Assembly: GCA_034409565.1 (NCBI GenBank)
Contig: DAOUMS010000002.1
Coordinates: 62,001-126,000, forward strand
DNA from: E44-bin89 sp034409565
GTDB lineage: Bacteria > Chloroflexota > Dehalococcoidia > Dehalococcoidales > RBG-16-60-22
Length of the DNA: 64,000 nucleotides
Reading direction: 5' to 3'
Shown: positions 20,351-29,825 of the stretch, piece after piece
How the letters are laid out: the number at the start of each line of letters is the position of its first letter
Position numbering within the stretch: position 1 is the first letter of the stretch
Translations under genes and position numbers: made by a program
Notes under the pieces: generated by a model
What the model saw: only the letters and a program-made list of their open reading frames with translations
What the model was told of the DNA's origin: nothing
The model's database searches: none

Positions 20351-21121
20351 TCAGGCAGTGCACCCACCGTCAACTGGAAAGACAACGCCGGTGACGAAAG
20401 AAGCCTCATCAGAGACCAAGAACAAAATGGCAGCGGCAATTTCAGCCGGCTCAGACCATCTCCCCAGGGGAACCGCGGCCAGCCTGGTGGTGCGTTTTTG
20501 GCGCTCTTCCTCAGGGGTAGCGGGGTGGCCCAGGAAAGCCAGAGTAAGCCCGGTCTCGGTAGGTCCGGGACAGACGCAGTTTACCCTGATTTTTTCCGGA
20601 CCCAGCATTTTGGCCAGGCTTTTGGATAGCAGCACAACCCCTCCCTTGGTGGCGCAGTAAGGAACAAGCGTTGCGAAGCCCATAATCCCCCCGATAGAGG
20701 CAATATTTACAATGCTGCCACCACCCTGCTTCCTTATCTCGGGGATAGCGTACTGGCAGCCAAGTAAAACGGAGGTAAGGTTGATATCTATCAACCTGTG
20801 CCAGTCCTCTTCGGTGGTTCTATCCAAGGTATCTCCTGCAATACCCGCATTGTTGACGAGAATATCAAGCTTGCCGTAGGTGCTGACTGCCGTCTGCACC
20901 ATCTTCTTAAGATCGGTGGCGCGGGATACATTAACCGGTACAAAAGTTGCCTCACCTCCGGCCTTTTTAATCTGGTCGGCGGTACCCTGTCCTGACTCCC
21001 GGTTAATCTCAGCGACCACTACCTTGGCGCCTTCTTTGGCAAAAAGGATGGACGCTGCCCTCCCGATTCCAGAACCACCACCGGTAACTATGGCTACTTT
21101 GTTCTCCAGTCTTTTCTCCAT
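20351..21121 (-). CDS. Short-chain dehydrogenase/reductase
   Basis: 256 residues, a classical SDR. Cofactor loop TGGGSGIG (residues about 14-21), NNAG near 90, catalytic Ser in NIASIGG and Tyr-Lys in PYCATKGG, with PG motif CVCPGPTETG. It probably oxidises a secondary alcohol of a sugar acid or related polyol with NAD(P). AEINRES after the second strand suggests NAD(H) preference because the acidic residue sits at the ribose-binding position (inference). It lies 49 bases upstream of the LeuB-type gene and 52 bases downstream of the first aldehyde oxidoreductase, all in one direction. Confidence 0.9.
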   Translation of the reverse strand: MEKRLENKVAIVTGGGSGIGRAASILFAKEGAKVVVAEINRESGQGTADQIKKAGGEATFVPVNVSRATDLKKMVQTAVSTYGKLDILVNNAGIAGDTLDRTTEEDWHRLIDINLTSVLLGCQYAIPEIRKQGGGSIVNIASIGGIMGFATLVPYCATKGGVVLLSKSLAKMLGPEKIRVNCVCPGPTETGLTLAFLGHPATPEEERQKRTTRLAAVPLGRWSEPAEIAAAILFLVSDEASFVTGVVFPVDGGCTA

Positions 21122-21173
21122 TATGGTGAAACCCCCTTCTTTTTTAAAATTAGGCTATAAAAATGCTTATTGT

Positions 21174-23054
21174 TCAGCCCCATATGTCTGTGATGATGTA
21201 TTCAAGACCAAGCCTTTTCAAAGTGTCTGGAAGCGGCTTGCTGGTCTGCCGGTCCCAGCCCATTTGCTCGTAATAGTCACGCCGTACCTGGTCCCAGTCC
21301 GATAAAATATCCATTCCTTTGGTGGGCCCATCGACTGCCGGCGAGCCATATCTGGGTGAGGGTATATCCAGTTCCTCACCAATGCCGTGTCTGATATTGA
21401 AAGCTTTTAGCAGGTTAACGGCCCTTCTGCCCACCTCCATTGATTCTTCAGGAGTAAAGTCCCATCCCGTAGCTGCACTTAGCGCCCTGCACAGATTGTT
21501 TACATCGTTCCTGACGTTGAATCTGCATACCACCAGTGAGTCCTCAAATTGAGCCGAGCCCTTTATACTGGCGCTAATCCTTGATAAATCGCCGGGCGTG
21601 AACACCTGCAGTACCGAATTTTCGGCGCCGAGGCCCAGTCTGGCCGGTGAGGAAGTGAAGCTGGTTTCTATGGTGCCGGCGCTCGAGACACAGGTGTCAA
21701 GGAGTTCAAACCATATCGCCCGGTGGTCATGGGTACGCACGGTATTCCCTTTTATGGTATGGATAGCGAGATTTGGCGCTTCCCCGCCCACTTGCTGGGC
21801 GGCGCGCATTACTCCCTCGGCTAGCACGTTGCCGAATCCTTCACGGTTGGCAATCTTACCCAGCATCGTTTTTATTGCGGCCGCGTTGCCCCAGGTCATT
21901 TCCAGCCCATCGGTATCACGTTTGGTCAGGATGCCCTTCTCATAGCATTCCAGCACCCAGGCGATAAGGAAGCCAGCCTCGTTGGTCTCCATACCGAGGC
22001 GGTCAACTTCCCAGCTGAGCATGATTGCCTCCGCTATATCAGTGGGACCGGTGAGAGAACCCCATGAGGCGAGCTGCTCATACTCCGGCTCTTCGCCCAC
22101 CTGCCCGGCATATAGCCCATCCTTGGCTTTTAACAGATGACAGTGGCGCTGCTGACAGGCCCAGCAGGAATGTCGTTTATGTTCGTAATGTTTCGCAATA
22201 TACTCGGCATTATACTGGTCGAACTTAGCTTTATCGGCGAAGACGCTGGTGGTGTAATTTCGGACCGGTAAGGCGCCGAGGGGACTGAGCAGGCCAAAGG
22301 CATTGAGCGTACCATGGTAATACCCTTCACTGCCTGATGGGCTGGACTTGATGCCTTCGATGAGCTCGCGCGCGGCCGTGGAAAGCTTCTCGGCGTCATG
22401 CACCTTGACCGCCTTCTTGCCGCGGGCAACGGCAATGGCTTTTAATTTTTTGGCCCCCATCACCGCGCCCGAGCCGTTGTGTCCGGCAGCGTGTCCTCTG
22501 TCCCCAATAATGGCAGCGAACTTTACCAGATTTTCGCCTGCTGGCCCGATGCCAAACACGCTCATTTCGGACTCTCGCTTGCCGAGTTCCTCTTTGATGA
22601 TGTCCTCGGTGTCCCACGTACTTTTACCAAGCAAATGACTGGCATCCCTCAGTTCGGCGGTGCCGTCATGAATATAGAGATAGACCCATCTCTTGGCTGC
22701 CCCGTGCACTACGATGTCGTCAAAACCAGACAACTTGAGAAAGGCGCCTAAAAATCCGTTAGCCTGAGTGGAAGTGGCGCCATTGGTAAGGCTCCCTTTG
22801 GTTACCACTGAGAACGAACCAGAGCCGCCTACTCTGGTGCCGCCCAGCGGACCGGTGGCGATTATCAGGCGATTTTCGGGGTCGGCCCAGCCTGCTTCCG
22901 GAGGAACCTCGTCATATAAATATTTTGCCCCCAGGCAGGTGCCCCCTAAATATTTCCGCAGGGTGACCTCGTCAAGCTCTTCTTCGCTGGTGGACCCGTC
23001 GCTGAGGTCAACCCTCAGAATCTTGCCCGCATAGCCTAATACATTCGATGACAC
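21174..23054 (-). CDS. Aldehyde ferredoxin oxidoreductase family, copy 1
   Basis: 626 residues, GTG start with GGGAGAG upstream. AOR-family tungsten- or molybdenum-pterin enzymes oxidise aldehydes to acids with ferredoxin. The N-terminal pterin-binding part is GYAGKILRVDLS, then LGGTCLGAKYL and ATGPLGGTRV. The iron-sulfur motif reads CWACQQRHC, that is C-x2-C-x4-C rather than the usual C-x2-C-x3-C, with the fourth Cys probably in NNLCRALSAAT. Only 45 percent or so resemblance to copy 2 is apparent by eye, so these look like separate paralogues and not a recent duplication. A cupin gene separates them. Confidence 0.9.
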   Translation of the reverse strand: MSSNVLGYAGKILRVDLSDGSTSEEELDEVTLRKYLGGTCLGAKYLYDEVPPEAGWADPENRLIIATGPLGGTRVGGSGSFSVVTKGSLTNGATSTQANGFLGAFLKLSGFDDIVVHGAAKRWVYLYIHDGTAELRDASHLLGKSTWDTEDIIKEELGKRESEMSVFGIGPAGENLVKFAAIIGDRGHAAGHNGSGAVMGAKKLKAIAVARGKKAVKVHDAEKLSTAARELIEGIKSSPSGSEGYYHGTLNAFGLLSPLGALPVRNYTTSVFADKAKFDQYNAEYIAKHYEHKRHSCWACQQRHCHLLKAKDGLYAGQVGEEPEYEQLASWGSLTGPTDIAEAIMLSWEVDRLGMETNEAGFLIAWVLECYEKGILTKRDTDGLEMTWGNAAAIKTMLGKIANREGFGNVLAEGVMRAAQQVGGEAPNLAIHTIKGNTVRTHDHRAIWFELLDTCVSSAGTIETSFTSSPARLGLGAENSVLQVFTPGDLSRISASIKGSAQFEDSLVVCRFNVRNDVNNLCRALSAATGWDFTPEESMEVGRRAVNLLKAFNIRHGIGEELDIPSPRYGSPAVDGPTKGMDILSDWDQVRRDYYEQMGWDRQTSKPLPDTLKRLGLEYIITDIWG

Positions 23055-23125
23055 AACAGCTCTCCCATTTGCACAAAGTTATGGCCCATGGCACATGCCT
23101 GTCTTTCTGGGCAGTATTTTTTCTG

Positions 23126-23530
23126 CTACTTATCTTTAAGGTATTTTCTGGTCTTATCGTGTAGCTCATCTATCAGTGGCGAGGGCTTCAGGGACGGAAT
23201 ATAAACACAGAACAGTTTTAGTGTTTCAGTCTCGCTGGTGTTCTGGCAATAGTGCTCCACGCCCTTGGGGGCAAATATGACCGAATCTGTCTCCAGCTTG
23301 TACACTTCATCGCCCACCCGGCCTTCACCACGGCCAATGACGTACATTATTTCATCGCTGGTGTGGGTATGTGTTCCCGTGCTGCTGCCCGGTGGAATGT
23401 GAGAAAACAGAAACGATGCTCCCTGGTAATTACCAATCTCTGGAGACATAATCATCTTCAGGAACCTCTCGTTTGGGGGGCCTGCCTTTACGGAAGGAAA
23501 GTCCCATCCATCATAAACGAATTTTGCCAT
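23126..23530 (-). CDS. Cupin-domain protein
   Basis: 134 residues from ATG 23530 (MAKFVYDGWD). GGAGA sits at proper distance for this start, while the ATG two codons earlier is too close. The two cupin motifs are visible: PPGSSTGTHTHTSDEIMYV with metal-ligand His residues and Glu, then IFAPKGVEHYCQN. Single-domain cupins bind a metal and act as isomerases, dioxygenases or small-molecule sensors. The job here is unknown. Position between two aldehyde oxidoreductases suggests handling of a pathway intermediate. Confidence 0.85.
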   Translation of the reverse strand: MAKFVYDGWDFPSVKAGPPNERFLKMIMSPEIGNYQGASFLFSHIPPGSSTGTHTHTSDEIMYVIGRGEGRVGDEVYKLETDSVIFAPKGVEHYCQNTSETETLKLFCVYIPSLKPSPLIDELHDKTRKYLKDK

Positions 23531-23642
23531 TTTCATTCTCCTTTCACTTCAAGCGAATACTGCCTGAGCCTTATACTGACCCGTGTCAGAATACATTACA
23601 TATCCCTTTCATCCCCCTGTTAACTTGATGCCCGTGCTCAGG

Positions 23643-25517
23643 TTAGATGAGACCAATAGTCCAGTCCAGACCTAGCTCGCCCAGTTTTTGAGGGGAGGGT
23701 GAGCCATCGGGCCAGCCCATCATATCATAATATGTGTCTATGGCTTTCTGGAAAGCAACCGGGTCAAGCACCACGCCCTGCAGGGGTCCTGAAGCCTGGG
23801 GCGTGAAGAAGCGCCGTGGCATATTGTCATCTTTGCGGGTAAAGCCTTCTCTGAGATTGAAAACCCGCGCCATGTTGGCTGCCCTTTCCCCCACCCTCAT
23901 GAAATCAGCGATAGTTATATTCCAGCCAGTTACCGCCGTAGCCAGCTGGGCAATTCTCTTGAAGCCAGTCAGGCCGTAGGACATGATAAAGTAGCAGCAG
24001 ACCCCGCAGTTCAGAAAATGGACAAGCGTGGAATTATGGATTAATATTTGGACCTTGGCTGGGGAAAGGTCATCAAGGGGCAGGGGCTCAAAGGTGCCCA
24101 GATTATTCAGCTCTTGCAACAGCGGAGTCATGGAGGCATAGATATTATCGTGCATGTTATGGCAGTGGTCAGCACCTGTAGGGGATACGCTGTAGCCAAC
24201 ACCCATCCCCTGTTTCCACCGTGGCTCATGCATGGGAAATTCCTGACCTTTGATGTGAAAGGCAAACTCTTCCGCCGCCGGACCTATCTTTTTGGCGGTT
24301 CGGGCCACGCCCTCGGCGAGTAAATCCCCCAGACCATCGCGCAGCGCAATCCGCTCCACCATCTGGACCATGGCGGCTTCATTGCCAAAGTGTAAATCAA
24401 TCCCGCCGCTATCCTTCGAAGTAAGCAGTCCATTTTCATAGCATTCCATGGCAAAGGCAATGGCCGCCCCGCAGGAGATGCTGTCCAGGCCATAAGCGTT
24501 GGCCAGTTCGTTGCCTTTGGCGATTGCTATCAGGTCGGTTATACCGCAAAGAGAGCCCAGAGCCGCTATGGTTTCATATTCGGGGCCTCCGTAATTGGGG
24601 TCAACCTGGTATGGCTCGTCTGTTTTGACCTCGCGCTTGCATTGCACCGGGCAGGCGAAACAGCCCCGCCTCTTTACCAGAATGGTATTGGTCATGGTTT
24701 CCCCGTTTATCTTGTCCGCCCCGTCAATAGAGCCCAGCTGAAAATTACGCGTGGGCAGACCGCCGGCGGCATCCAGGGCCGGGACACCTCTGGAGGTGCC
24801 AAATTCTCGCAAAGTATCCAGGTTTATGGGTGTATTATGGCTAATCCAGCGGGCCACGTCACGAAGCGCTTGTTGGTCGGCGACTGATGGGCGCTGATGT
24901 CCGCGGCAGGCTATGGCTTTTAGGTTTTTAGAGCCCATCACCGCGCCCATACCAGTCCTGCCGGCTATGGCGTCCAGATCATTTACCACGCAGGCGAAAC
25001 GCACCAGGTTTTCTCCAGCTGGGCCAATCTGGGCCACTTTTATGGCAGAATCTCCAAGCTCTTCACGGATAGCCTTCTGGCATTCTAGGGTTTTCCTGCC
25101 CCAGAGGTGCCTGGCATCTCGCAGAGAAGCCTCACCGTCCCGTATGAAGAGATAGACAGGCTTTTCCGCCTTCCCTTCAATGATGACAGCATCAAAGCCG
25201 GCCATTTTCAGCTCAGCACCCCAGAAGCCTCCCGCCTCAGCTTCACCAAATGCCCCGGTAAGCGGTGACTTGCTGCCTACCGCGTGACGACCGCAACCTG
25301 CGACTGGTACGCCGGTTAGAGGGCCCGCGGCGAAGACGAGTTTATTCTTCGGGCCCAGGGGGTCAGTGCCCTTTGGGACCTCCTTGAGCAGAAAGTACCC
25401 CACAAAACCCTCACCACCAAAATACTGCCGGTAAAACTCTTCCGGGAATTCCTCCACGGTTATTTTCCCTGAAGAAAGGTCAACTCTTAAAATCTTTCCT
25501 GTGTATCCGTTTGGCAC
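23643..25517 (-). CDS. Aldehyde ferredoxin oxidoreductase family, copy 2
   Basis: 624 residues, GTG start preceded by a GGGGGG stretch. N-terminus NGYTGKILRVDLSSGK and AAGPLTGVPVAG are AOR-like. The cluster motif CFACPVQC is the canonical C-x2-C-x3-C, and the fourth ligand is probably in FLNCGVCCYF. A tungsto- or molybdo-pterin aldehyde (or aryl/acyl) oxidoreductase coupled to ferredoxin is expected. It stands directly downstream of the TRAP transporter genes, which suggests it acts on an imported compound or on its aldehyde product. Substrate is not predictable. Confidence 0.92.
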   Translation of the reverse strand: MPNGYTGKILRVDLSSGKITVEEFPEEFYRQYFGGEGFVGYFLLKEVPKGTDPLGPKNKLVFAAGPLTGVPVAGCGRHAVGSKSPLTGAFGEAEAGGFWGAELKMAGFDAVIIEGKAEKPVYLFIRDGEASLRDARHLWGRKTLECQKAIREELGDSAIKVAQIGPAGENLVRFACVVNDLDAIAGRTGMGAVMGSKNLKAIACRGHQRPSVADQQALRDVARWISHNTPINLDTLREFGTSRGVPALDAAGGLPTRNFQLGSIDGADKINGETMTNTILVKRRGCFACPVQCKREVKTDEPYQVDPNYGGPEYETIAALGSLCGITDLIAIAKGNELANAYGLDSISCGAAIAFAMECYENGLLTSKDSGGIDLHFGNEAAMVQMVERIALRDGLGDLLAEGVARTAKKIGPAAEEFAFHIKGQEFPMHEPRWKQGMGVGYSVSPTGADHCHNMHDNIYASMTPLLQELNNLGTFEPLPLDDLSPAKVQILIHNSTLVHFLNCGVCCYFIMSYGLTGFKRIAQLATAVTGWNITIADFMRVGERAANMARVFNLREGFTRKDDNMPRRFFTPQASGPLQGVVLDPVAFQKAIDTYYDMMGWPDGSPSPQKLGELGLDWTIGLI

Positions 25518-25670
25518 GTTTACCCCCCATAATTAGTCTTATTAAAAACCCCGGGATTTGAACCTTTTTCTATACTAAAGACATCTATGCCATTATCTTC
25601 TAAGCAGTCTATAGTAAGTTTGAGTTGCTACATTATAGTTATTAAATTCCGCCACAGAAATCTGTGGCTT

Positions 25671-26990
25671 CTAACCGTATGCTATGCTAGGCAGCCACAA
25701 GATTATCTGGGGAAAGATTATCACCAGCGCCAGGCCGATTAGCTGCAGAGCTATGAAAGGAATTACGCCCTTGAATATATGATGCAACTGTACTTCAGAA
25801 GGTGCCACTCCCTTAAGATAGAATATAGAAGGAGCGAAAGGCGGTGTCAGGAAAGACGTCTGCAGACAAACCGCGAAAACTATGGCAAACCATAATGGGT
25901 CAAAACCAAGCTTGGGTATTATTGGTGTCAGGATGGGGATAAGGATTAGAAGAATGGCAATCCAATCGACAAAGAAGCCCATAATGAAGATTATAAACAG
26001 TACTACGCCCAGAACCCCCATGGGGCCGAAAGGCAGCCAGTTTAAGAAACGCGTTACCACGTCGCCGCCACCAAGAGCGAGAAAGACGCCGGTAAAGATA
26101 CTGGCGCCCATGGTTACTATCAGTATCATGCTCGAAATTTTCACGGTCTCATAGACGGCGCTCTTTAAACCCTGCCAGGTGAACTTCCGGTAAATGACGC
26201 TGAGAATCAGCCCGCCAAGCACACCAACCGCAGCCGCTTCTACCGGTGCTGCCAGCCCCATGATAATTGACCCGAGAACGGCGACAATGATTAAGAAAAA
26301 GGGAAGCATGCCAGTTATCACCGAGCTAATCACCTGCCATTTAGGCATAGTTCTTTCCTCAGGTGGCAGGCTTGGGCCCGCCTGGGGCTGAAGAAAACAT
26401 CTGATAGCTATGTAGGAAATATATAAGCCCGAAAGCAACAGGCCGGGGAATATGCTGGCGGTAAAAAGTCTGGCCACGGACAGGCTGGCCAGAGGCCCAT
26501 ATAGAATCAGCATCACGCTCGGCGGGATTAGGATACCCAGAGTTCCGCCAGCTAATATAGACCCTGTGGCTAGAGGCAGGTCATACCCACGCTTCATCAT
26601 AACGGGTAAGGCCAGCAGACCCATAACTGAAACCGGGGCACCAACTATCCCTGTGCCAGCGGCAAACAAGGTACATAGAAAAACAGTGGCTAAAGCCACT
26701 GAACCCCTTACTGGCCCCAGCGCAACTTGAAGGATCTGGAAAGCCTTGTCGGCAATTCCAGCCCGTTCCATGAGGCACCCCATAAACACAAACAAGGGAA
26801 CCGCAGGCAGGGCTTCGTTGGCCATTACCCAGAAGCTGCGGGACACCATCTGGTTCATAACCACTGAGCCCCAGCCGATAAGGCCAAATATCAGGCCAAT
26901 TCCGGCGAGGACGAAAGCGACATGGAAACCGGAAAAAATGCCCACCATGACCGCGGCAAACATCAATATGGCAAGAGTTTCAGATTCCAT
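25671..26990 (-). CDS. dctM: TRAP transporter large permease (DctM)
   Basis: 439 residues with about 12 hydrophobic membrane segments from the N-terminus (LAILMFAAVMVGIFSGF) to the end. It is the ion-coupled transport subunit of a tripartite ATP-independent periplasmic transporter. Family features include GIPPSVMLILYG-like sequence near residue 155 and the FAVCLQTSFLTPPFAP stretch near 385. It starts two bases after the dctQ stop, with GGGGAG before its ATG. With dctQ and dctP it forms a complete uptake system for an organic acid or sugar acid. Confidence 0.95.
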   Translation of the reverse strand: MESETLAILMFAAVMVGIFSGFHVAFVLAGIGLIFGLIGWGSVVMNQMVSRSFWVMANEALPAVPLFVFMGCLMERAGIADKAFQILQVALGPVRGSVALATVFLCTLFAAGTGIVGAPVSVMGLLALPVMMKRGYDLPLATGSILAGGTLGILIPPSVMLILYGPLASLSVARLFTASIFPGLLLSGLYISYIAIRCFLQPQAGPSLPPEERTMPKWQVISSVITGMLPFFLIIVAVLGSIIMGLAAPVEAAAVGVLGGLILSVIYRKFTWQGLKSAVYETVKISSMILIVTMGASIFTGVFLALGGGDVVTRFLNWLPFGPMGVLGVVLFIIFIMGFFVDWIAILLILIPILTPIIPKLGFDPLWFAIVFAVCLQTSFLTPPFAPSIFYLKGVAPSEVQLHHIFKGVIPFIALQLIGLALVIIFPQIILWLPSIAYG

Positions 26991-26991
26991 G

Positions 26992-27492
26992 TTATGCTCC
27001 CCTCAGCGCAACGCGCAGGTTGCGAATAAATACAGCGATTCCCTGGAGCAGCAACAGGAAAATACCTATCGGGAATACTGTCTTAAAGGGATAAATGATT
27101 GGTAGCCAGGCGGTGGTAAAGGCCTTCTCCTTCATTTGCCAAGAAAAGGCGGCAAATTTTGTCCCAAATACAAGCAAAGCCGCCATGACGGGAAAAAAGA
27201 GCAGCAGGTAACCGCAGATATCAACTATTGCCTTGTTACGCGGCGATAAACGCTGATAAAAAACGTCTATCCTTATGTGACCACCCAGGGAAAGCAGGTA
27301 AGCGGCTCCCATCATAAAGTGGACGCCATAAAGCATATAGGTCATATCGTAAGCCCATATGGTGGGAGCGTTGAAAATATACCGTGCGGTTACTTCATAA
27401 AGTAACCCCCCGACCAGGGGGATTATAAGCCAGGCAAAAACCTTCCCACTTATTTCACTGATTTTATCGATGGTACTTAGAAAGGTATTCAA
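26992..27492 (-). CDS. dctQ: TRAP transporter small permease (DctQ)
   Basis: 166 residues with four membrane segments (KVFAWLIIPLVGGLLYEV, MTYMLYGVHFMMGAAYLL, DICGYLLLFFPVMAALLVF, FPIGIFLLLLQGIAVFI). The DctQ motif after the second segment, GGHIRIDVFY, is clear. The start is taken as TTG at 27492 because AAGGAG lies eight bases upstream. A TTG at 27513 is also open but lacks a site. It couples to DctM downstream. An intercistronic hairpin separates it from dctP. Confidence 0.9.
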   Translation of the reverse strand: MNTFLSTIDKISEISGKVFAWLIIPLVGGLLYEVTARYIFNAPTIWAYDMTYMLYGVHFMMGAAYLLSLGGHIRIDVFYQRLSPRNKAIVDICGYLLLFFPVMAALLVFGTKFAAFSWQMKEKAFTTAWLPIIYPFKTVFPIGIFLLLLQGIAVFIRNLRVALRGA

Positions 27493-27562
27493 GCATTTGC
27501 TCCTTACCAGCAATATATTACGACTTTTGCCAACAATTGCAAAGTATTGTGCCGGGCCCGGC

Positions 27563-27601
27563 GATAAGCTAGCAAGGGTTAGATACCGTTACTAGCTTAT
27601 C
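27563..27601. promoter_or_regulatory. Intercistronic hairpin between dctP and dctQ
   Basis: GATAAGCTAG (27563-27572) and CTAGCTTATC (27592-27601) form a perfect 10-bp stem with a 19-base loop. There is no T run. In TRAP and ABC operons such a structure after the binding-protein gene often stabilises or attenuates the transcript so that the binding protein is made in excess. That role is inferred. Confidence 0.55.
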
Positions 27602-27621
27602 ACCTACCGGCTCATGTCTGC

Positions 27622-28800
27622 TTATTTCTCCCAGTACCAGTCAGCGGCGAAAGAATAGTCTTTGAAGAACTTCCGCCTAAATGGGACCTGTTGCTCAGCC
27701 CATTTTCTCTGTGATTCTAGTACCTTGGCGAACATAGGATTTTCGTCAGATAACTTTTGGGATACTGTTTCCCAGGCTTCCATTTGTTTGACCAAGATAT
27801 CGTCTGGAACGTCAACCACCTCAACACCGTACTTTGTTTCAAGCTCTTCAAGGGCTGGAATACACATACGGTATTCTTCCACGGTATTTTTGAGGAGCAT
27901 CTCGTTGCAGACCGATTCGACCAGCAACTGGAGACTTGTTGGCAGTGATGCCCAGGATTGGGTATTAAATACCAGGAAATTGTACCCGCAGGGCTGGTGT
28001 AAGCTCGGAGCGTGGTAGTACTTGAGAACATCCCCGAGGCCGAGGTTCAGGTCACTGTGCGGGTCACTGTATTCCGTGGCATCAATGACGCCCTTCTCCA
28101 GGGACGGAAGTATCTCACCTCCGGGCACGTTCACTACCGTTGCCCCTGCTTCCTCGTAGAGCAAGGCCGCTAACCCGGCGACTCGCATTTTGTAGCCAGC
28201 CAGGTCATCCCAGGAATGCAATGGTTCAGGGAACCAGCCGAGTGGCTCGGGGAACTCACCCTTAATAGCAAAGGCTTTGAGATTGTTATAACCAGCCGCT
28301 TTAAAGGTCTCATCGAGCAACTCGTAGCCGCCGCCAAAGAACATCCAGCTCATATTGTCCATGTTATCCATGCCATAGGTGCCAGCTACTGCGCCAGAAA
28401 ACAGGCCAAAGGCGGAATTCTTACCCACTCCGTAGCCGGCGTTCCAGCACGCCACTTCCATCACACCTTGTTCAGCCGCATCAACTACTTCATAAGCCGG
28501 GACTATGGTTCCCGGAGCCAGATGCTGGATTTGCAGCTGTCCTTCAGAAACTTCCTTGATTCGCTCAATCGCTCTGTCGTGCGACAGATAGTCCCAGGTG
28601 CCAGGCGCAAACGCATTTTGACCCTTCCATTTGAATACTTCAGCGGGTTGCGCTGGAGCTGGGGCTGGGGCTGGAGCTGGTGCTGGAGCTGGTGCTGGCG
28701 CCGGGGTAGGCTCTGGAGCTGGTGCTGCGCAGCCAGTGGCCACCATGACGATAACTAATACCAGCCCTGCGATTAAAGCAAATAACTGCTTTTTATGCAT
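27622..28800 (-). CDS. dctP: TRAP substrate-binding lipoprotein (DctP)
   Basis: 392 residues. A lipoprotein signal peptide ends in the lipobox VATGC (Cys24), so it is membrane-tethered outside the cell. It is followed by a proline-alanine linker of about 25 residues, then a DctP/TRAP binding domain (FAPGTWDYLSHDRAIERI; Arg in MRVAGLAALLYEEAG is at the usual carboxylate-binding position). The ligand is likely a carboxylate, to judge from family behaviour. A lipid-anchored binding protein fits an organism without a conventional periplasm. It begins the transport part of the run, 146 bases downstream of the SDR gene. Confidence 0.93.
   Translation of the reverse strand: MHKKQLFALIAGLVLVIVMVATGCAAPAPEPTPAPAPAPAPAPAPAPAPAQPAEVFKWKGQNAFAPGTWDYLSHDRAIERIKEVSEGQLQIQHLAPGTIVPAYEVVDAAEQGVMEVACWNAGYGVGKNSAFGLFSGAVAGTYGMDNMDNMSWMFFGGGYELLDETFKAAGYNNLKAFAIKGEFPEPLGWFPEPLHSWDDLAGYKMRVAGLAALLYEEAGATVVNVPGGEILPSLEKGVIDATEYSDPHSDLNLGLGDVLKYYHAPSLHQPCGYNFLVFNTQSWASLPTSLQLLVESVCNEMLLKNTVEEYRMCIPALEELETKYGVEVVDVPDDILVKQMEAWETVSQKLSDENPMFAKVLESQRKWAEQQVPFRRKFFKDYSFAADWYWEK
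28650..28725 (-). repeat. Pro-Ala coding tandem repeat in dctP
   Basis: Alternating six-base units (GGAGCT, GGTGCT, GGGGCT on the plus strand) encode about 12 Pro-Ala pairs between the lipid anchor and the binding domain. It reads as a spacer lifting the domain off the membrane. The repeat is slippage-prone, so its length may vary between strains. Confidence 0.7.
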
Positions 28801-28946
28801 TTTTCCCTCCTCATAAATAATAACCTAAGCTGCATGAAAAATATTACTGTTGAAAGGGATCACCCCCTTTATCAATTATTCAAGATATTGCTTGCGTGTC
28901 TTTAAGGGCAAAGAAGACACGCCTGGTAAAAAGTCCTTTTGCCTCT

Positions 28947-29747
28947 TCATTTGAAGCTCTTGCCTCTATCAAAAAACCTGAATTCCGGCCCTAGGTCATG
29001 GCAACAGCTTAATCCGCCGTCTACCACAAGGCACTGGCCGGTAATGTAATCCGACTCGTAGGAGCTGAGGAAGAGGATAGCCGGCACCACACTTTCCGGT
29101 GTACCGTACCCGAGAGGTATTTTGCTATCGATTATTTTGCCTACTGACGTGGCCCGCATTTTGGCACTTATCGGCGTGGCCATAAATCCGGGGGCAACCG
29201 CATTGACACAGATATGGTAGGGGGCAAAATCCATCGCCCATATCCTCGTCATTCCGAGCACGCCGGCTTTAGCGGCGGTATAGGCGGTTGAAGACAATCC
29301 GGTCAGCCCGGCAATAGAAGCAACATTGACGACCTTGCCGCATTTCCTCTCTATCATGTGAGGTATCACTGCTTTGGTAACCAGGAATGTCCCTTTAAGG
29401 TCTACGCCTACCTCTTTGTCCCAAATGTCTTCAGTAGTGTCCAGTAACCCTTGACGAACAATGATGCCGGCATTATTAACCAGGACGTCTATTTTGTGGT
29501 AAGCATTAAGCGTTTCTTCAGTCAGGTTCTCGGCTTCATCAGCTTTTGAGATGTCCGTTTTAACCGCGAGGGCTCTGCCACCCACCTCTGCAATCTCGGT
29601 CACCGTCTCTTTGGCACCATTGAAATCAATGTCAGAGCTTACAACCGCCGCACCTTCCCTCGCAAAGGCACGACAGCACGTCCGACCCAGTCCAGAACCC
29701 CCTCCGGTGACAATTACCACTTTGTCCGTGAACCTGGTGCCTTTCAA
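28947..29747 (-). CDS. Short-chain dehydrogenase/reductase
   Basis: 266 residues, started by TTG at 29747, which has a strong GGAGGATAAAGCCC site upstream. SDR motifs: TGGGSGLG, NNAGII, catalytic Ser in VASIAG and Tyr-Lys in AYTAAKAG, followed by VAPGFMATP. SSDIDFN after the second strand suggests NAD. Likely oxidation of an alcohol group on the imported substrate. It sits between the IclR regulator gene (upstream) and dctP (downstream). Confidence 0.9.
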   Translation of the reverse strand: MKGTRFTDKVVIVTGGGSGLGRTCCRAFAREGAAVVSSDIDFNGAKETVTEIAEVGGRALAVKTDISKADEAENLTEETLNAYHKIDVLVNNAGIIVRQGLLDTTEDIWDKEVGVDLKGTFLVTKAVIPHMIERKCGKVVNVASIAGLTGLSSTAYTAAKAGVLGMTRIWAMDFAPYHICVNAVAPGFMATPISAKMRATSVGKIIDSKIPLGYGTPESVVPAILFLSSYESDYITGQCLVVDGGLSCCHDLGPEFRFFDRGKSFK

Positions 29748-29825
29748 AGGGCTTTATCCTCCTGGTTTCCGCACCACCCCTGTTTTACTTCAATGCGGTA
29801 TTGAATATTTTTTTAAGGTAGATGG

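Noticed and set aside
20302..20439. N-terminal extension of the LeuB-type protein to 20439.
   Set aside because: It overlaps the SDR gene, has no family similarity, and ATG 20301 starts the canonical N-terminus.
28650..28725. Repeat array that might be a CRISPR or VNTR locus.
   Set aside because: It is the coding repeat of a Pro-Ala linker in dctP, with six-base units and no spacers.
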